From Thalassococcus sp. S3 (GTDB lineage: Bacteria > Pseudomonadota > Alphaproteobacteria > Rhodobacterales > Rhodobacteraceae): a stretch of 64,000 nucleotides of DNA. This document shows positions 1-8,787 of the stretch, piece after piece. The notes under the pieces were generated by a model that ran no database searches, had not been told where the DNA came from, and was given only the letters and a program-made list of their open reading frames with translations. Within the stretch, counting starts at the first letter, position 1; the number at the start of each line of letters is the position of its first letter. The stretch spans positions 1,488,001 to 1,552,000 of the forward strand of contig NZ_CP022303.1 of assembly GCF_004216475.1 (NCBI RefSeq), given 5' to 3'. The position numbers and the translations under genes were made by a program.

Positions 1-1
1 C

Positions 2-208
2 GATCTGCCACGCCTGCCCAAGACCATTGACTTCACCGTCGACTACCTCCGCTCCGGCCTGCCGCGCGACGGATATGCCCGCGCGCGGCTCAACCGCTCG
101 GGCCGCCGTTATGCCAGCGTGCATGTCGAGGCCTGGCAGGACAATCGCGACAAGCTCTTTGCCCAAGCGACCGGACATTTCCTGATGCCGCCCCGGCAGG
201 ATGGCTGA
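2..208 (+). CDS. PaaI-family hotdog thioesterase, C-terminal part
   Basis: The reading frame is open from the left window edge and stops at 206-208, giving the last 68 residues of a protein whose start lies outside the window. The fragment reads as the end of a hotdog fold: a strand with DFTVDYLRSG, then YARARLNRSGRRYASVHVEAW, and a final strand ending in TGHFLM. This spacing is typical of PaaI/YdiI-type acyl-CoA thioesterases. The last 8 bases overlap the start of the MATE exporter gene, so the two are probably co-transcribed. The substrate cannot be told, and the N-terminal catalytic segment is not visible. Confidence 0.7.
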   Translation, partial: DLPRLPKTIDFTVDYLRSGLPRDGYARARLNRSGRRYASVHVEAWQDNRDKLFAQATGHFLMPPRQDG

Positions 209-1520
209 GCAGACCGACATCACGCACAAACGCGTTCTGCGTGTCGCCGTACCGATTGTCATTTCAACGGCAACGGTGCCCATCCTCGGCGCCGTCGATA
301 CCGGCGTCGTCGGCCAGATGGGCGAGGCAGCCCCCATCGGCGCCGTCGGCATCGGCGCGATCATTCTCGGCGCCATCTACTGGATGTTCGGCTTTTTGCG
401 CATGGGCACCGTGGGACTGACCGCGCAGGCGGTCGGGCAGGGCGACCGGGCGGAATTGCACGCCTTGTTGACGCGGGTTTTGCTGATCGGTTTCACTGCG
501 GGTTTGGTGCTGATCGCGATTCAGGTGCCGCTCTTTGCTGGCGCCTTTCTGGTTGCGCCCGCCAGTGCCGAGGTTGAGGCGCTGGCCACCGGCTATATGC
601 AGATCCGCATCTGGTCGGCCCCCGCCGCCATCGCAATCTACGGTATCACCGGCTGGCTTATCGCGCAGGAACGCACGCGCGAGGTGCTGATCCTGCAGCT
701 TTGGATGAATGGTCTGAATGCCGGGCTCGACTTCTGGTTCGTCCTCGGCCTGGGCTGGGGTGTCGAGGGCGTGGCGCTTGGCACGTTCATCGCGGAGTGG
801 AGCGGCGCGCTGCTCGGTCTTTGGTTCTGCCGCATGGGCTTTGCCGGGACCGCATGGCGAGATTGGGCCCGCATTTTCGACAAGACGCGGCTCAAGGTGA
901 TCTTTGCCGTCAATCGCGACATCCTGATCCGCTCTCTGCTGCTTGAGACGATCATTGTTTCGTTCATGTTTCTCGGCTCGGACTTTGGCGATGTCACGCT
1001 GGCAGCCAACCAGGTGCTGCTGCAGTTTCTGATGATCAGCGCCAGCGCGCTCGATGGCTTTGCCTTTGCTGCCGAAGCGCTTGTGGGCAAGACCGTTGGG
1101 GCACGGGACCGTCAAGCGTTGAGGCGCGCATCGGTGCTCAGCAGTCTTTGGGGCATTACGCTGAACGGTTTGATCGCGCTTGGCCTCGCGCTGGGCGGTC
1201 CAGCCTTGATCGACTTGATGGCCAAGGCGCCGGAGGTGCAGGAGGCCGCGCGTGCCTATCTGCCCTGGGTCGTGGCCGTTGCCATCCTCGGCGTACCGGG
1301 CTGGATGCTCGACGGGATCTTTGCGGGCGCAACGCGCACCCGCGACATGCGCAACATGATGGTGGTCAGCTTTCTGATCTATTGGGTGCTTGTCGCCATC
1401 GTCATTGGCCCGCTTGCCAATCACGGGTTGTGGTTCGCCCTGCTGATCGCGTTCATATCGCGCGGCGTGACGCTGGGCCTGCTATACCCATCGCTGGAGC
1501 GCATGGCCGAACGCGCCTAA
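201..1520 (+). CDS. MATE family efflux transporter (DinF-like)
   Basis: A 439-residue inner-membrane protein with about twelve hydrophobic segments in two similar halves, the usual layout and length of MATE cation/drug antiporters. The N-terminal segment with [19 protein letters not shown] resembles the DinF branch, where TM1 carries a conserved Pro and Asp. It would exchange Na+ or H+ for organic cations or oxidised compounds. The start overlaps the thioesterase stop by 8 bp, which suggests translational coupling. Its stop overlaps that of convergent pyrD by 4 bp, leaving no room for a terminator between them. Substrate unknown. Confidence 0.88.
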   Translation: MAEQTDITHKRVLRVAVPIVISTATVPILGAVDTGVVGQMGEAAPIGAVGIGAIILGAIYWMFGFLRMGTVGLTAQAVGQGDRAELHALLTRVLLIGFTAGLVLIAIQVPLFAGAFLVAPASAEVEALATGYMQIRIWSAPAAIAIYGITGWLIAQERTREVLILQLWMNGLNAGLDFWFVLGLGWGVEGVALGTFIAEWSGALLGLWFCRMGFAGTAWRDWARIFDKTRLKVIFAVNRDILIRSLLLETIIVSFMFLGSDFGDVTLAANQVLLQFLMISASALDGFAFAAEALVGKTVGARDRQALRRASVLSSLWGITLNGLIALGLALGGPALIDLMAKAPEVQEAARAYLPWVVAVAILGVPGWMLDGIFAGATRTRDMRNMMVVSFLIYWVLVAIVIGPLANHGLWFALLIAFISRGVTLGLLYPSLERMAERA

Positions 1521-2563
1521 AGCCAGGCGTCGCGTCCGGTTCCGACGGCTTCGGACACGCTGGCAAATCCGTCCCGTTTCAGGCGTCGGTCGATCCCTTC
1601 GGCAAGGCGCGGGACCAGCGACAGGCCTTCATAGACCAAGGCGGTATAAAGCTGGACCGCCGAGGCACCGGCGCGGATCTTGGCATAAGCATCGTCGGCA
1701 GAGCCGATCCCGCCAACGCCAATCAGCGGAATATCCGTGAGCGTCGACAGATAAGCCAGTACGCGGGTGGAGCGTTCGAAGAGCGGCGCGCCGGACAGGC
1801 CCCCTTTTTGCAGCCATTGCCCGCTGCGCAGACCCGCTCGGTTTAACGTGGTGTTGGTCGCGATGATCGCGTCGATCCGCGCCTCCTGCGCGACCGCCGC
1901 GATATCCGCGATCTCATCCTTGGTCAGATCGGGTGCGATCTTCAGGAAAACAGGAATTGGCGCAGCAAGATCCGCACGGGCCCGCATCACCCCGTCGAGA
2001 AGCGCGGCCAGCGCATCCCGCCCCTGTAGATCGCGAAGGGCTTCGGTGTTGGGGGAGGAGACATTTACGGTGGCAAAGTCCAGATGCGGGCCACAATGGC
2101 TCAGAACCTTTGCGAAATCCGCGGATCTGTCGGCACTTGTCTTGTTCGCGCCAAGGTTCAGCCCGATGACCGCGCCCTCGGGCCGCTCCGCCAGCCGTGG
2201 GGCGATGGCCTTCATCCCGTCGTTGTTGAACCCGAAGCGGTTGATCGCAGCCCTGTCTTCGCTCAGTCGGAACAATCGGGGGCGTGGATTGCCGGGCTGG
2301 GGGCGTGGGGTGGCGGCGCCCACTTCCAGAAACCCGAAACCTGTGCGGGCCAACGGTCTCAGCGCTTCGGCATTCTTGTCGAAACCCGCGGCGAGCCCCA
2401 CAGGGTTTGGCAGCGCGATCCCTGCCACTGTCGTGCGCAAACGATCAGAGCTGACCGCTCCACCGCGAGGTCCCAGCCCTGCTCGCAATGCCCGCAACGC
2501 CAGCCCGTGCGCCGTTTCGGGGTCGAAGGAGCGCAGGGCGGTCAGGCCAAGCCCCTCGATCAT
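1517..2563 (-). CDS. pyrD: dihydroorotate dehydrogenase (quinone), class 2
   Basis: A 348-residue flavoprotein for the fourth step of pyrimidine synthesis, oxidising dihydroorotate to orotate with electrons passed to membrane quinone. Visible class 2 features are an N-terminal helical membrane-docking extension, the FMN loop [13 protein letters not shown] at 53-65, NRFGFNNDG at 108-116, and NVSSPNT at 167-173 holding the active-site serine that marks class 2 (class 1 enzymes use Cys). The C-terminal IGVGGI and [13 protein letters not shown] bind FMN phosphate. It is the last gene of a three-gene operon and overlaps the DUF1330 gene by 4 bp (ATGA). Confidence 0.95.
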   Translation of the reverse strand: MIEGLGLTALRSFDPETAHGLALRALRAGLGPRGGAVSSDRLRTTVAGIALPNPVGLAAGFDKNAEALRPLARTGFGFLEVGAATPRPQPGNPRPRLFRLSEDRAAINRFGFNNDGMKAIAPRLAERPEGAVIGLNLGANKTSADRSADFAKVLSHCGPHLDFATVNVSSPNTEALRDLQGRDALAALLDGVMRARADLAAPIPVFLKIAPDLTKDEIADIAAVAQEARIDAIIATNTTLNRAGLRSGQWLQKGGLSGAPLFERSTRVLAYLSTLTDIPLIGVGGIGSADDAYAKIRAGASAVQLYTALVYEGLSLVPRLAEGIDRRLKRDGFASVSEAVGTGRDAWL

Positions 2564-2988
2564 CCAAAAAGCGCTCCGGTCTCAGCCGGCGCGCAGCGGA
2601 TCAGTCGGGAGGTTGTGACAGCGGCCTGCCGATGAACGACCGCTTTTTGATACTCCGGGTCGGTGACCATTGCGAAAAAGCGATTGGCCTCCGGATCGCG
2701 CGCGATGAACATCAAATCCCACGCTTCGTCCGACGGTCCGATCAGCGTGATCTGGAAGGTGCCACGCCAGACGATCTTGCCTTCGAGGCGCTGGAAGACC
2801 GGGCCGCTTCCGTGGCTGTAACTCGCATACGCCTGTGCCCCGGTCAGGCTTTTGTCAGCCAAGGCGTGATCCTCGGGATAGACCGCCACATCCCGCAGTC
2901 GAACGAGGTTGAGCATCTCGATCGGCTGATCGCGGGGCAGGTCCTTGAAGGCCTCGAACTGGGCGCGCTCCGGATCGACAAAGGTCAT
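2560..2988 (-). CDS. DUF1330-like protein of unknown function
   Basis: A 142-residue soluble protein. The start at 2988 ([10 protein letters not shown]) was chosen over an in-frame upstream ATG because it overlaps the stop of the DUF952 gene by 4 bp in ATGA form, as the next junction also does. The pattern [11 protein letters not shown] near residue 25 and a ferredoxin-like alternation of strands and helices fit DUF1330/dimeric alpha-beta barrel proteins. No catalytic residue can be assigned. It sits between a DUF952 gene and pyrD with coupled translation at both ends, so its amount is tied to pyrimidine synthesis, but a role there is only inferred. Confidence 0.75.
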   Translation of the reverse strand: MTFVDPERAQFEAFKDLPRDQPIEMLNLVRLRDVAVYPEDHALADKSLTGAQAYASYSHGSGPVFQRLEGKIVWRGTFQITLIGPSDEAWDLMFIARDPEANRFFAMVTDPEYQKAVVHRQAAVTTSRLIRCAPAETGALFG

Positions 2989-3323
2989 CGCGCTTCCTCC
3001 GGAAAAGCGTGTTTTCCATCTGCCAGCGGCAGGGGCTTGGCCCAAAGCACATCCTCCATCCGCAGCTTGCGATAAAGATGCGGGAAATGCGCGCCGCCGC
3101 GCGACGGCTCCCATTTCAGCGCTGGCCCCATGGCGTCGGCTTCGCAGGCCAGCAAAGTCAGCCCGTCTTCACCGGCGAAATGCTTGGCTGCTGTCTCGGC
3201 GGCCTGCTCTGCGGTCGAAAAATGGACATAGCCATCGGCCAAATCCACAGGCGCGCCGTCCGTCTCTCCGGCCTCCTGGAGCGTGGCCCATTCGTCAGCG
3301 CGGAAAATCTTGAAAATCAGCAT
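2985..3323 (-). CDS. DUF952 family protein
   Basis: A 112-residue protein beginning MLIFKIFRADEW. The family hallmarks are visible: DGYVHFSTAEQA near residue 30, then LLACEADAMG and LKWEPSRGGAHFPHLYRKL. The conserved HFS and FPHLYR elements suggest a fold related to ADP-ribose/NAD-handling ART-like proteins, but no activity is established. It heads the operon with DUF1330 and pyrD, overlapping the next gene by 4 bp. The divergent 5'-nucleotidase gene begins about 110 bp away, so promoters for both must lie in 3324-3431. Confidence 0.85.
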   Translation of the reverse strand: MLIFKIFRADEWATLQEAGETDGAPVDLADGYVHFSTAEQAAETAAKHFAGEDGLTLLACEADAMGPALKWEPSRGGAHFPHLYRKLRMEDVLWAKPLPLADGKHAFPEEAR

Positions 3324-3431
3324 AGCCCGCTCATGCAATGCCGTGCGCGCCTGGTCAAGCGAAAGGCAGGCTTTGACAGGGCACATGAACCAGAGCACGA
3401 TGCGACGATCTGCAATGACAAGGAATCTCTC

Positions 3432-5024
3432 ATGCGCCTCAGCCCCCTGATGCTCTCTACCGCTGCTCTGAGCTTGTCGGCCGGTATGGCCGCCGCCGAT
3501 TACACGCTGCACATCCTACATATCAACGATCTGCACAGCCGGATCGAACCGATCAACCGCTTCGACAGCACCTGTAGTGCCGAGGATGAGGGCGAGGGGA
3601 AGTGCTTTGGCGGCGTGGCGCGGGTGGCCACTCAGATCAACGCGCTGCGCGATGAGCTGACGGCAGCAGGCGAGAACGTGATCGTGCTGGATGCGGGCGA
3701 TCAGTTTCAGGGCAGCCTGATGTATACGACCTATAAGGGTAAGGTCGAGGCCGAGTTCATGGAACAGATCGGCTTTGACGCCATGGCCGTGGGCAACCAC
3801 GAATTCGACGACGGCCCGGAGAAGCTGGCGGAGTTCATCGACAAGGTGAGTTTTCCGGTGATCTCCGGCAATCTGGATCTCTCCGGCTCGAACCTGCTGC
3901 AGGGCAAGGTCGCCAATCATGTCGTGCTAGAGGTTGGCGGAGAGCGGATCGGCATGGTCTCGGCGCTGGCCACGGATACGGTAGAGACATCAAGCCCGGG
4001 GCCGACGGTGGTCTTTCAGGACGAGATCGAGGCCCTGCAGGAGGATGTCGCGGCGCTTGAGGCAGAAGGCGTGACCAAGATCATCGCGCTGAACCATGTG
4101 GGTCTTGCCGATGATCGCCGCATTGCCGAAGCGGTCGAAGGGCTCGATGCGGTCGTCGGAGGGCATTCCCATACGCTTTTGTCGAACAGTGACGAGGATG
4201 CAGCGGGCCCTTATCCGCTGATGGTGGGCGATGTGCCGGTGGTGCAGGCCTATGCCTATTCGAAATATCTCGGCCATCTGACGCTGACATTCGATGACGC
4301 CGGCGCGGTGACCGAGGCCACGGGCGATACGATCCTGCTGGATGCGTCGGTGACGCCGGATGCCGATATCGTGGCGCGCGTGGCCGAACTGGCCGGTCCC
4401 ATCGAAGAACTGAAAGCGCGCGTGATCGGAGAGACGGCAGAGGCGATCGAGGGCGACCGCAATGTCTGCCGCGTGCAGGAATGCGCGATGGGCAACCTCG
4501 TGGCCGATGCGATGCTGGCCCGCGTGGCCGATCAGGGCGTGACGATTGCCATCGCCAACGCGGGCGGTCTGAGGGCGAGCATCGACGCGGGTGAGGTGAC
4601 GATGGGCGAGGTGCTCACGGTGCTGCCTTTCCAGAACACGCTGTCCACCTTTGAGATTACTGGCGCGGGACTGGTCGAGGCGCTGGAGAATGGCGTGAGC
4701 CAGGTCGAAGACGTCAAGGGCCGCTTCCCGCAGGTGGCGGGCATGACCTTTACCTGGGATCCCAGCGTCGCACCGGGCGAGGGCCGGATCGTCGAGGTCA
4801 TGGTGGCCGAGGGCGATGGCTTTGTGCCGCTCGATCCCGAGAAAACCTATCTGGTGACCACCAACAACTACGTGCGCAACGGCGGGGACGGCTATGCGAT
4901 GTTCGCAGGCGACGACAAGAACGCCTATGATTTCGGGCCCGATCTGGCCGATGTGACGGCGGAATTTCTGGCCGATCAAGGCGCCTACCAGCCCTACACC
5001 GACGGTCGCATCAGCCAGAAGTAG
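3432..5024 (+). CDS. periplasmic bifunctional metallophosphatase/5'-nucleotidase
   Basis: A 530-residue exported enzyme of the UshA type. The start at 3432 gives a clear signal peptide (MRLSPLMLSTAALSLSAGMAAA, cleavage after about residue 22). The N-terminal metallophosphatase domain shows the di-metal motifs INDLH (31-35), DAGDQFQG, GNHEFDDG and GGHSH. The C-terminal 5_nucleotid_C domain shows NAGGLRASI and NNYVRNGGDGY, the substrate base-stacking and binding region. It should dephosphorylate nucleotides in the periplasm so nucleosides and phosphate can be taken up. It is followed 4 bp later by the SRAP gene, so the two may share a transcript. Confidence 0.92.
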   Translation: MRLSPLMLSTAALSLSAGMAAADYTLHILHINDLHSRIEPINRFDSTCSAEDEGEGKCFGGVARVATQINALRDELTAAGENVIVLDAGDQFQGSLMYTTYKGKVEAEFMEQIGFDAMAVGNHEFDDGPEKLAEFIDKVSFPVISGNLDLSGSNLLQGKVANHVVLEVGGERIGMVSALATDTVETSSPGPTVVFQDEIEALQEDVAALEAEGVTKIIALNHVGLADDRRIAEAVEGLDAVVGGHSHTLLSNSDEDAAGPYPLMVGDVPVVQAYAYSKYLGHLTLTFDDAGAVTEATGDTILLDASVTPDADIVARVAELAGPIEELKARVIGETAEAIEGDRNVCRVQECAMGNLVADAMLARVADQGVTIAIANAGGLRASIDAGEVTMGEVLTVLPFQNTLSTFEITGAGLVEALENGVSQVEDVKGRFPQVAGMTFTWDPSVAPGEGRIVEVMVAEGDGFVPLDPEKTYLVTTNNYVRNGGDGYAMFAGDDKNAYDFGPDLADVTAEFLADQGAYQPYTDGRISQK

Positions 5025-5028
5025 CAGT

Positions 5029-5709
5029 ATGTGCGGACGCTTTGTCCTGACACTGCCGCAGGATGCGATTGCACGGCTCTTCGATGCACGTCCGGTGAAC
5101 GATCTGCCGGACGTGCCAAATTATAACATCTGCCCGACAAATCCGGTGCATTTTATCCGGACCGGTCCTGATGGCCGGCAGATTGCGAGCCTCCGCTGGG
5201 GCTTCCTGCCCCATTGGTACAAGAGCCCCACCGACGGCCCGCTCTTGATCAATGCACGCGCGGAGACGATTGCGGAAAAGCCCGCCTTTCGGGAGGCCTG
5301 CCGTCAACGGCGCGGGCTGATCGTGGCCTCAGGGTTCTACGAATGGACCAAGGATGCCGAGGATAACCGCTTGCCATGGTATTTCCGCCGCAGCGACGGC
5401 GCGCCGATTGCCTTCGCCGCGGTCTGGCAAAGCTGGGGCCGCGACGAGGCCCGGCAGGAGACCTGCGCGATTGTCACGACCGCAGCTAACATGAAACTCG
5501 AAGGGTTACACCACCGGATGCCCCTGATCCTGGAGCCCGAGGACTGGGCGCTCTGGCTCGGGGAGCAGGGCAAGGGCGCGGCCCGGCTGATGGTGCCGGG
5601 GAAAGAGCATGTGCTGGAATTCTTCCGGGTCGGTACGAAGGTAAACTCGAACCGGGCAGAGGGGCCGGACCTGATTGAACCTTTGGAAGATGAGGATGAG
5701 CTTGGGTAG
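5029..5709 (+). CDS. SOS response-associated peptidase (SRAP/YedK/HMCES family)
   Basis: A 226-residue protein beginning MCGRF, so removal of Met exposes catalytic Cys2, which forms a covalent thiazolidine crosslink with abasic sites in single-stranded DNA. The other active-site residues are present: Asn75 in NARAET, Glu105 in SGFYEW, and His161 in HHRMP. Length and motif order are canonical. The family protects abasic sites during replication and reverses the crosslink. Genomic pairing with a 5'-nucleotidase is tight (4 bp) but probably only positional. A GC-rich hairpin follows the stop. Confidence 0.93.
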   Translation: MCGRFVLTLPQDAIARLFDARPVNDLPDVPNYNICPTNPVHFIRTGPDGRQIASLRWGFLPHWYKSPTDGPLLINARAETIAEKPAFREACRQRRGLIVASGFYEWTKDAEDNRLPWYFRRSDGAPIAFAAVWQSWGRDEARQETCAIVTTAANMKLEGLHHRMPLILEPEDWALWLGEQGKGAARLMVPGKEHVLEFFRVGTKVNSNRAEGPDLIEPLEDEDELG

Positions 5710-5714
5710 CGGGC

Positions 5715-5732
5715 GGCGGGGTGAACCCCGCC
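5715..5732. terminator. bidirectional hairpin between convergent genes
   Basis: The stem GGCGGGG/CCCCGCC (7 bp) encloses a TGAA loop and lies exactly between the SRAP stop and the stop of the convergent MarR gene. There is no strong U-tract on either strand, so it may act as a weak intrinsic terminator or as a REP-like RNA-stabilising element. Confidence 0.65.
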
Positions 5733-6209
5733 CTACAGTTTATCGGACCCTGTCTTGATTGGTTTCAGCGGGGCGCGGCTTTTGTCATTACCCGCCATTG
5801 TGACCTTGTCGAGGAGGGTCACGAACGTTTCCCGCTCCGCCTTTGTCAGGCCTGCGATGATGTCATTCTGAAAACCCAGAACGAGCGGGCGGGCTTGGGT
5901 CAGCAGGTCCCTGCCGTCCTGTGTGATCTCTAGCGCCTTCGCGCGCCTGTCATGGGGTGCTGTCTTGCGAGCGATCAGGCCGCGGTCTTCCAGACGGTCG
6001 ATCACCTTGCCCAGCGTCGCCCGGTCATACGCAATAAGTCCCGCCACGCGGGCCTGATCCGCGCCGGGATGCGCCTCCACCGCCGAAAGGGCCGCGAATT
6101 GCACAGGGGTCAGGGTCAGCCCGGCCTCCGCCATCCGCTCGGCGAAAAGCGCCACGGAAATCTGGTTCAGCCGCCGGATCAGGTGGCCGGGCATGGCGTG
6201 GATGTCCAA
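5733..6209 (-). CDS. MarR family transcriptional regulator
   Basis: A 158-residue winged-helix repressor type protein. The core reads LTPVQFAALSAVEAHPG, then a recognition region DQARVAGLIAYDRATLGKVIDRLEDRGLI, and the wing with the MarR signature HDRRAKALEIT (about residues 90-100). The termini are helical for dimerisation. It lies 63 bp downstream of pxpA in the same direction, so it could be the last gene of the pyroglutamate operon or have its own promoter in 6210-6272. MarR proteins usually sense small aromatic or acidic ligands; none can be assigned here. Confidence 0.9.
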   Translation of the reverse strand: MDIHAMPGHLIRRLNQISVALFAERMAEAGLTLTPVQFAALSAVEAHPGADQARVAGLIAYDRATLGKVIDRLEDRGLIARKTAPHDRRAKALEITQDGRDLLTQARPLVLGFQNDIIAGLTKAERETFVTLLDKVTMAGNDKSRAPLKPIKTGSDKL

Positions 6210-6272
6210 AGGCGCCTCCGCTTGGTAAGTCCGCTTATCGCGCCTGCCGTTACCCTGTCCGGACGACGGAAT

Positions 6273-7046
6273 TCAACCCTTGCGGCCTGAGAACGTTTTC
6301 ACCTCGACCCCGCTGTCGGTCAGGCAAGTGCGGACGGAACGGGCAATCCCGACCGCAGTCGGCGTGTCGCCATGCAGACAGATCGTGTCGATGGCTGTGG
6401 GGATACGCTTGCCCGCCGCAGTGACGATGGCGCCTTCCTGCACCATCTCGACGACGCGGGGGCCCGCGACCTTGGGGTCGTGGATCACGGCGCCCGGCAG
6501 GCTGCGGTCGACCAGCGTGCCGTCGTCGTTATAGGCCCGGTCGGCAAAGATCTCCCCGGCCCAGGCACAGCCAAGGGCGCGGACTGCTCGTTCCTGCGCG
6601 GTGGCGGCGAGGACCATGATGATGATGTCGGGATCGACCGACAGAGCCGCCTCGTAGCAGAGCCGCGCCATCTCTTCGTCTTCGGAGCACATATTGGCCA
6701 GCGCACCGTGCAGTTTCAGGTGCCGCACCTCTGTGCCCAGAGCGCGGGCCATACCCAGAGAGGCGGAGAGCTGGTAACGCACGAGGTTCTGCAACGTCTC
6801 GGCGGGTAGGGTCAGGCGGCGGCGTCCGAACCCCTGCAGATCGGCAAAGCCCGGATGGGAGCCGATGCCCACGCCATTCTCTGCCGCGAGACGCATTGTC
6901 GCTGCCATCACATCGGGGTCGCCGGCATGCATTCCGCAGGCGATATTGGCAGAGGTGACGATTTTCAGAAGCGACGCGTCGTCGCCCATGTTCCACGGGC
7001 CAAAGCTTTCGCCCATATCGGCGTTCAGATCGACGGATGTGGTCAT
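6273..7046 (-). CDS. pxpA: 5-oxoprolinase subunit A (LamB/YcsF family)
   Basis: A 257-residue LamB/YcsF protein. N-terminal DLNADMGESFGPW (6-18), then ANIACGMHAGDPDVM and GSHPGFADLQGFGRR are the family's metal/substrate motifs. In PxpABC this subunit and its partners hydrolyse 5-oxo-L-proline (pyroglutamate) to glutamate with ATP. The start overlaps the pxpC stop by 4 bp (ATGA). All three subunits lie together in the order pxpB-pxpC-pxpA. Pyroglutamate forms spontaneously from glutamine and glutamate, so the enzyme can serve both clearance and nutrition; the linked transporter favours nutrition. Confidence 0.93.
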   Translation of the reverse strand: MTTSVDLNADMGESFGPWNMGDDASLLKIVTSANIACGMHAGDPDVMAATMRLAAENGVGIGSHPGFADLQGFGRRRLTLPAETLQNLVRYQLSASLGMARALGTEVRHLKLHGALANMCSEDEEMARLCYEAALSVDPDIIIMVLAATAQERAVRALGCAWAGEIFADRAYNDDGTLVDRSLPGAVIHDPKVAGPRVVEMVQEGAIVTAAGKRIPTAIDTICLHGDTPTAVGIARSVRTCLTDSGVEVKTFSGRKG

Positions 7047-8044
7047 GCGGGCTCTCCTTCAAAGCCGGATACGGCGCCGCTGATGAGCTGATAGCTCAAA
7101 AGGTCTTGCATCTCGGCGGGGTTGCGGATCAGGGGGCGGGGCTTCGGCGCATAGGCGGCAAAGCGGCGATGGGCGTCGAGCGCTTCGTCACGGGTGACGA
7201 AGCGGAACGTGAGCGGTGCGCCTAAAGGCGCCTGCGCGACACGCGGCAGGTCGCAGGGCAGGACCGTGCCGATCCGGGGATAGCCGCCGGTGGTCTGGCA
7301 ATCGGGCAACAGCACATAGGGCGCACCGTCGCCGGTCATCTGGATGTCGCCGGGCATGATGATTTCCGACAGGATATTGAGTTGTCCCTCGGCGGTGAAA
7401 CCATCCCCCTCGAAATCGAGCGCCACACCCATCCGGTTGGCCCGCGCGCTGCGGGTGAAGCGGGTGGCAGTGAAGCGGTCGAGTACATCTTGCGGGAAAA
7501 GGTCGGTCTGCATCGACGGCACGATGCGGATCTCACCGCCTTCAAAGCGGGGGGTCACGTCGATCGTCAGGCCCAAGGGCCCGCCGGGATCGGGAAGGAG
7601 CGGGAGCGTCTCGCCCGCCTGCAACGCCCGCCCCAAACGCGCGGTCAGATGCGTGGCGCGGGCGCCAAGGATTTCTTCGGTGCGAAAGCCACCTGCGACG
7701 TGCAGATAGCCATAGACGCCTTTGCGGGCCGAACCGATGGTCAGGCGCTGGCCCGCTTTCAGAGCGTGAGAGGCGTTCCAGGCGAGGGCGGTGCCGTCAC
7801 ACGTCGCGTCCATCATGGCGCCGGTCAGGGCGATGCGCGTGTCGGTCTGCGCCTCGAACACGCCCCCGGTGCCTGCCATCTCCAAGGCAGAGCAGTCGGG
7901 GCATTGACCCAGAAGGGCCGCGCCTTCGGTTAAAGCCATCAGATCAGCGGCGCCACCCCGCGACAGGCCGACAGAGAGATAGCCGGGACGACCCAGATCC
8001 TGAACGGTCACGGCGGGGCCGATCTGATGGATGAGCAGGCTCAT
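7043..8044 (-). CDS. pxpC: 5-oxoprolinase subunit C (biotin-dependent carboxyltransferase-like)
   Basis: A 333-residue protein of the KipA/AHS2 family. Typical segments are the N-terminal GPAVTVQDLGRPGYLSVGLSRGGAAD, SARANRMGVALDFEGDG, and the C-terminal IIMPGDIQMTGDGAPYVLLPDCQTTGGYPRIG. It works with PxpB and PxpA in ATP-dependent opening of 5-oxoproline. Both ends overlap neighbours by 4 bp (pxpB upstream, pxpA downstream), so the three subunits are translated in a coupled way. The name carboxyltransferase comes from fold similarity to allophanate hydrolase; no biotin protein is encoded nearby. Confidence 0.93.
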   Translation of the reverse strand: MSLLIHQIGPAVTVQDLGRPGYLSVGLSRGGAADLMALTEGAALLGQCPDCSALEMAGTGGVFEAQTDTRIALTGAMMDATCDGTALAWNASHALKAGQRLTIGSARKGVYGYLHVAGGFRTEEILGARATHLTARLGRALQAGETLPLLPDPGGPLGLTIDVTPRFEGGEIRIVPSMQTDLFPQDVLDRFTATRFTRSARANRMGVALDFEGDGFTAEGQLNILSEIIMPGDIQMTGDGAPYVLLPDCQTTGGYPRIGTVLPCDLPRVAQAPLGAPLTFRFVTRDEALDAHRRFAAYAPKPRPLIRNPAEMQDLLSYQLISGAVSGFEGEPA

Positions 8045-8787
8045 ATCTCCAACGGCTCCGTCGTGGCCCCGCCATCTCCGGTCGTGTCGTAGGATCGGAT
8101 CTCCTCCAGCTCCTCGGGACGGATGGCGCGGAACTGAACGGCGTCGCCGGGGCTAAGCGCAAAGGGCGTATCGCTGCTGGGTCGGTAGCCTTTGAACGCG
8201 GTCTGACCGACATGTCGCCAGCCGGTCGGGGCTGAGGTGGCAAAGAGCACGAATTGCCGGATCGCGAGCACCAGCGCGCCTTCGGGCACCGACGATGTAA
8301 TCGCGCTCTGCCTTGGGATATCCCATGCCGGATCAAGCTGGCCCAGATAGGGCTGTCCGGGCGCAAAGCCGAGGGTCAGTACGCGAGGGCGGGCGGCGGT
8401 GAGTTGGCGGATGGCGTCGGCCTCTGACATCCCCGCAATCTTCGCGGCATCGCCCAGTTGCGGCGCCAGATCGGTGCCGAAGACGCACGGGATGGTCCAA
8501 AGGCGGCAGCCTGCCGGGTAGGGCGCGGCCATCCAGTCGCGCTCTGCCAAAAGCGCGCGAAGGCGCGTGCGCAGATCGCTCTCATCTATGCCGAGGGGAT
8601 CGTAACTCAGGAAGGTGGAGGTGAGGGTGGAGGATGTCTCCTCTACCTCCGCCCACCCCTCGGCGTCGATGGCGGCGCGAAAGGCGATGGCGGCGCGGTT
8701 GGCCTCTTCGCTCAGCCGTTCGGCAAAGGTCACCAGAAGGCCCGACAGGCCAACGGAGCGGATGAGGGGGGCGTCAGCTTGGGGCAT
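8041..8787 (-). CDS. pxpB: 5-oxoprolinase subunit B (KipI/AHS1 family)
   Basis: A 248-residue AHS1/KipI-type protein with the family motifs VGLSGLLVTFAERL near residue 12, TSTFLSYDPLGI in the middle and TLGFAPGQPYLGQLDP with IPRQ in the second half. It is the first of the three 5-oxoprolinase genes in transcript order and overlaps the end of the upstream membrane-protein gene by 14 bp. KipI proteins in Bacillus inhibit a sensor kinase, but the complete pxpBCA set here supports the enzymatic role. Confidence 0.92.
   Translation of the reverse strand: MPQADAPLIRSVGLSGLLVTFAERLSEEANRAAIAFRAAIDAEGWAEVEETSSTLTSTFLSYDPLGIDESDLRTRLRALLAERDWMAAPYPAGCRLWTIPCVFGTDLAPQLGDAAKIAGMSEADAIRQLTAARPRVLTLGFAPGQPYLGQLDPAWDIPRQSAITSSVPEGALVLAIRQFVLFATSAPTGWRHVGQTAFKGYRPSSDTPFALSPGDAVQFRAIRPEELEEIRSYDTTGDGGATTEPLEI

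Noticed and set aside
264..1424. Long 386-codon frame on the minus strand inside the MATE gene
   Set aside because: Low hydrophobicity, very high Arg/His/Gln content and no family pattern; it mirrors a GC-rich coding strand with clear transporter similarity.
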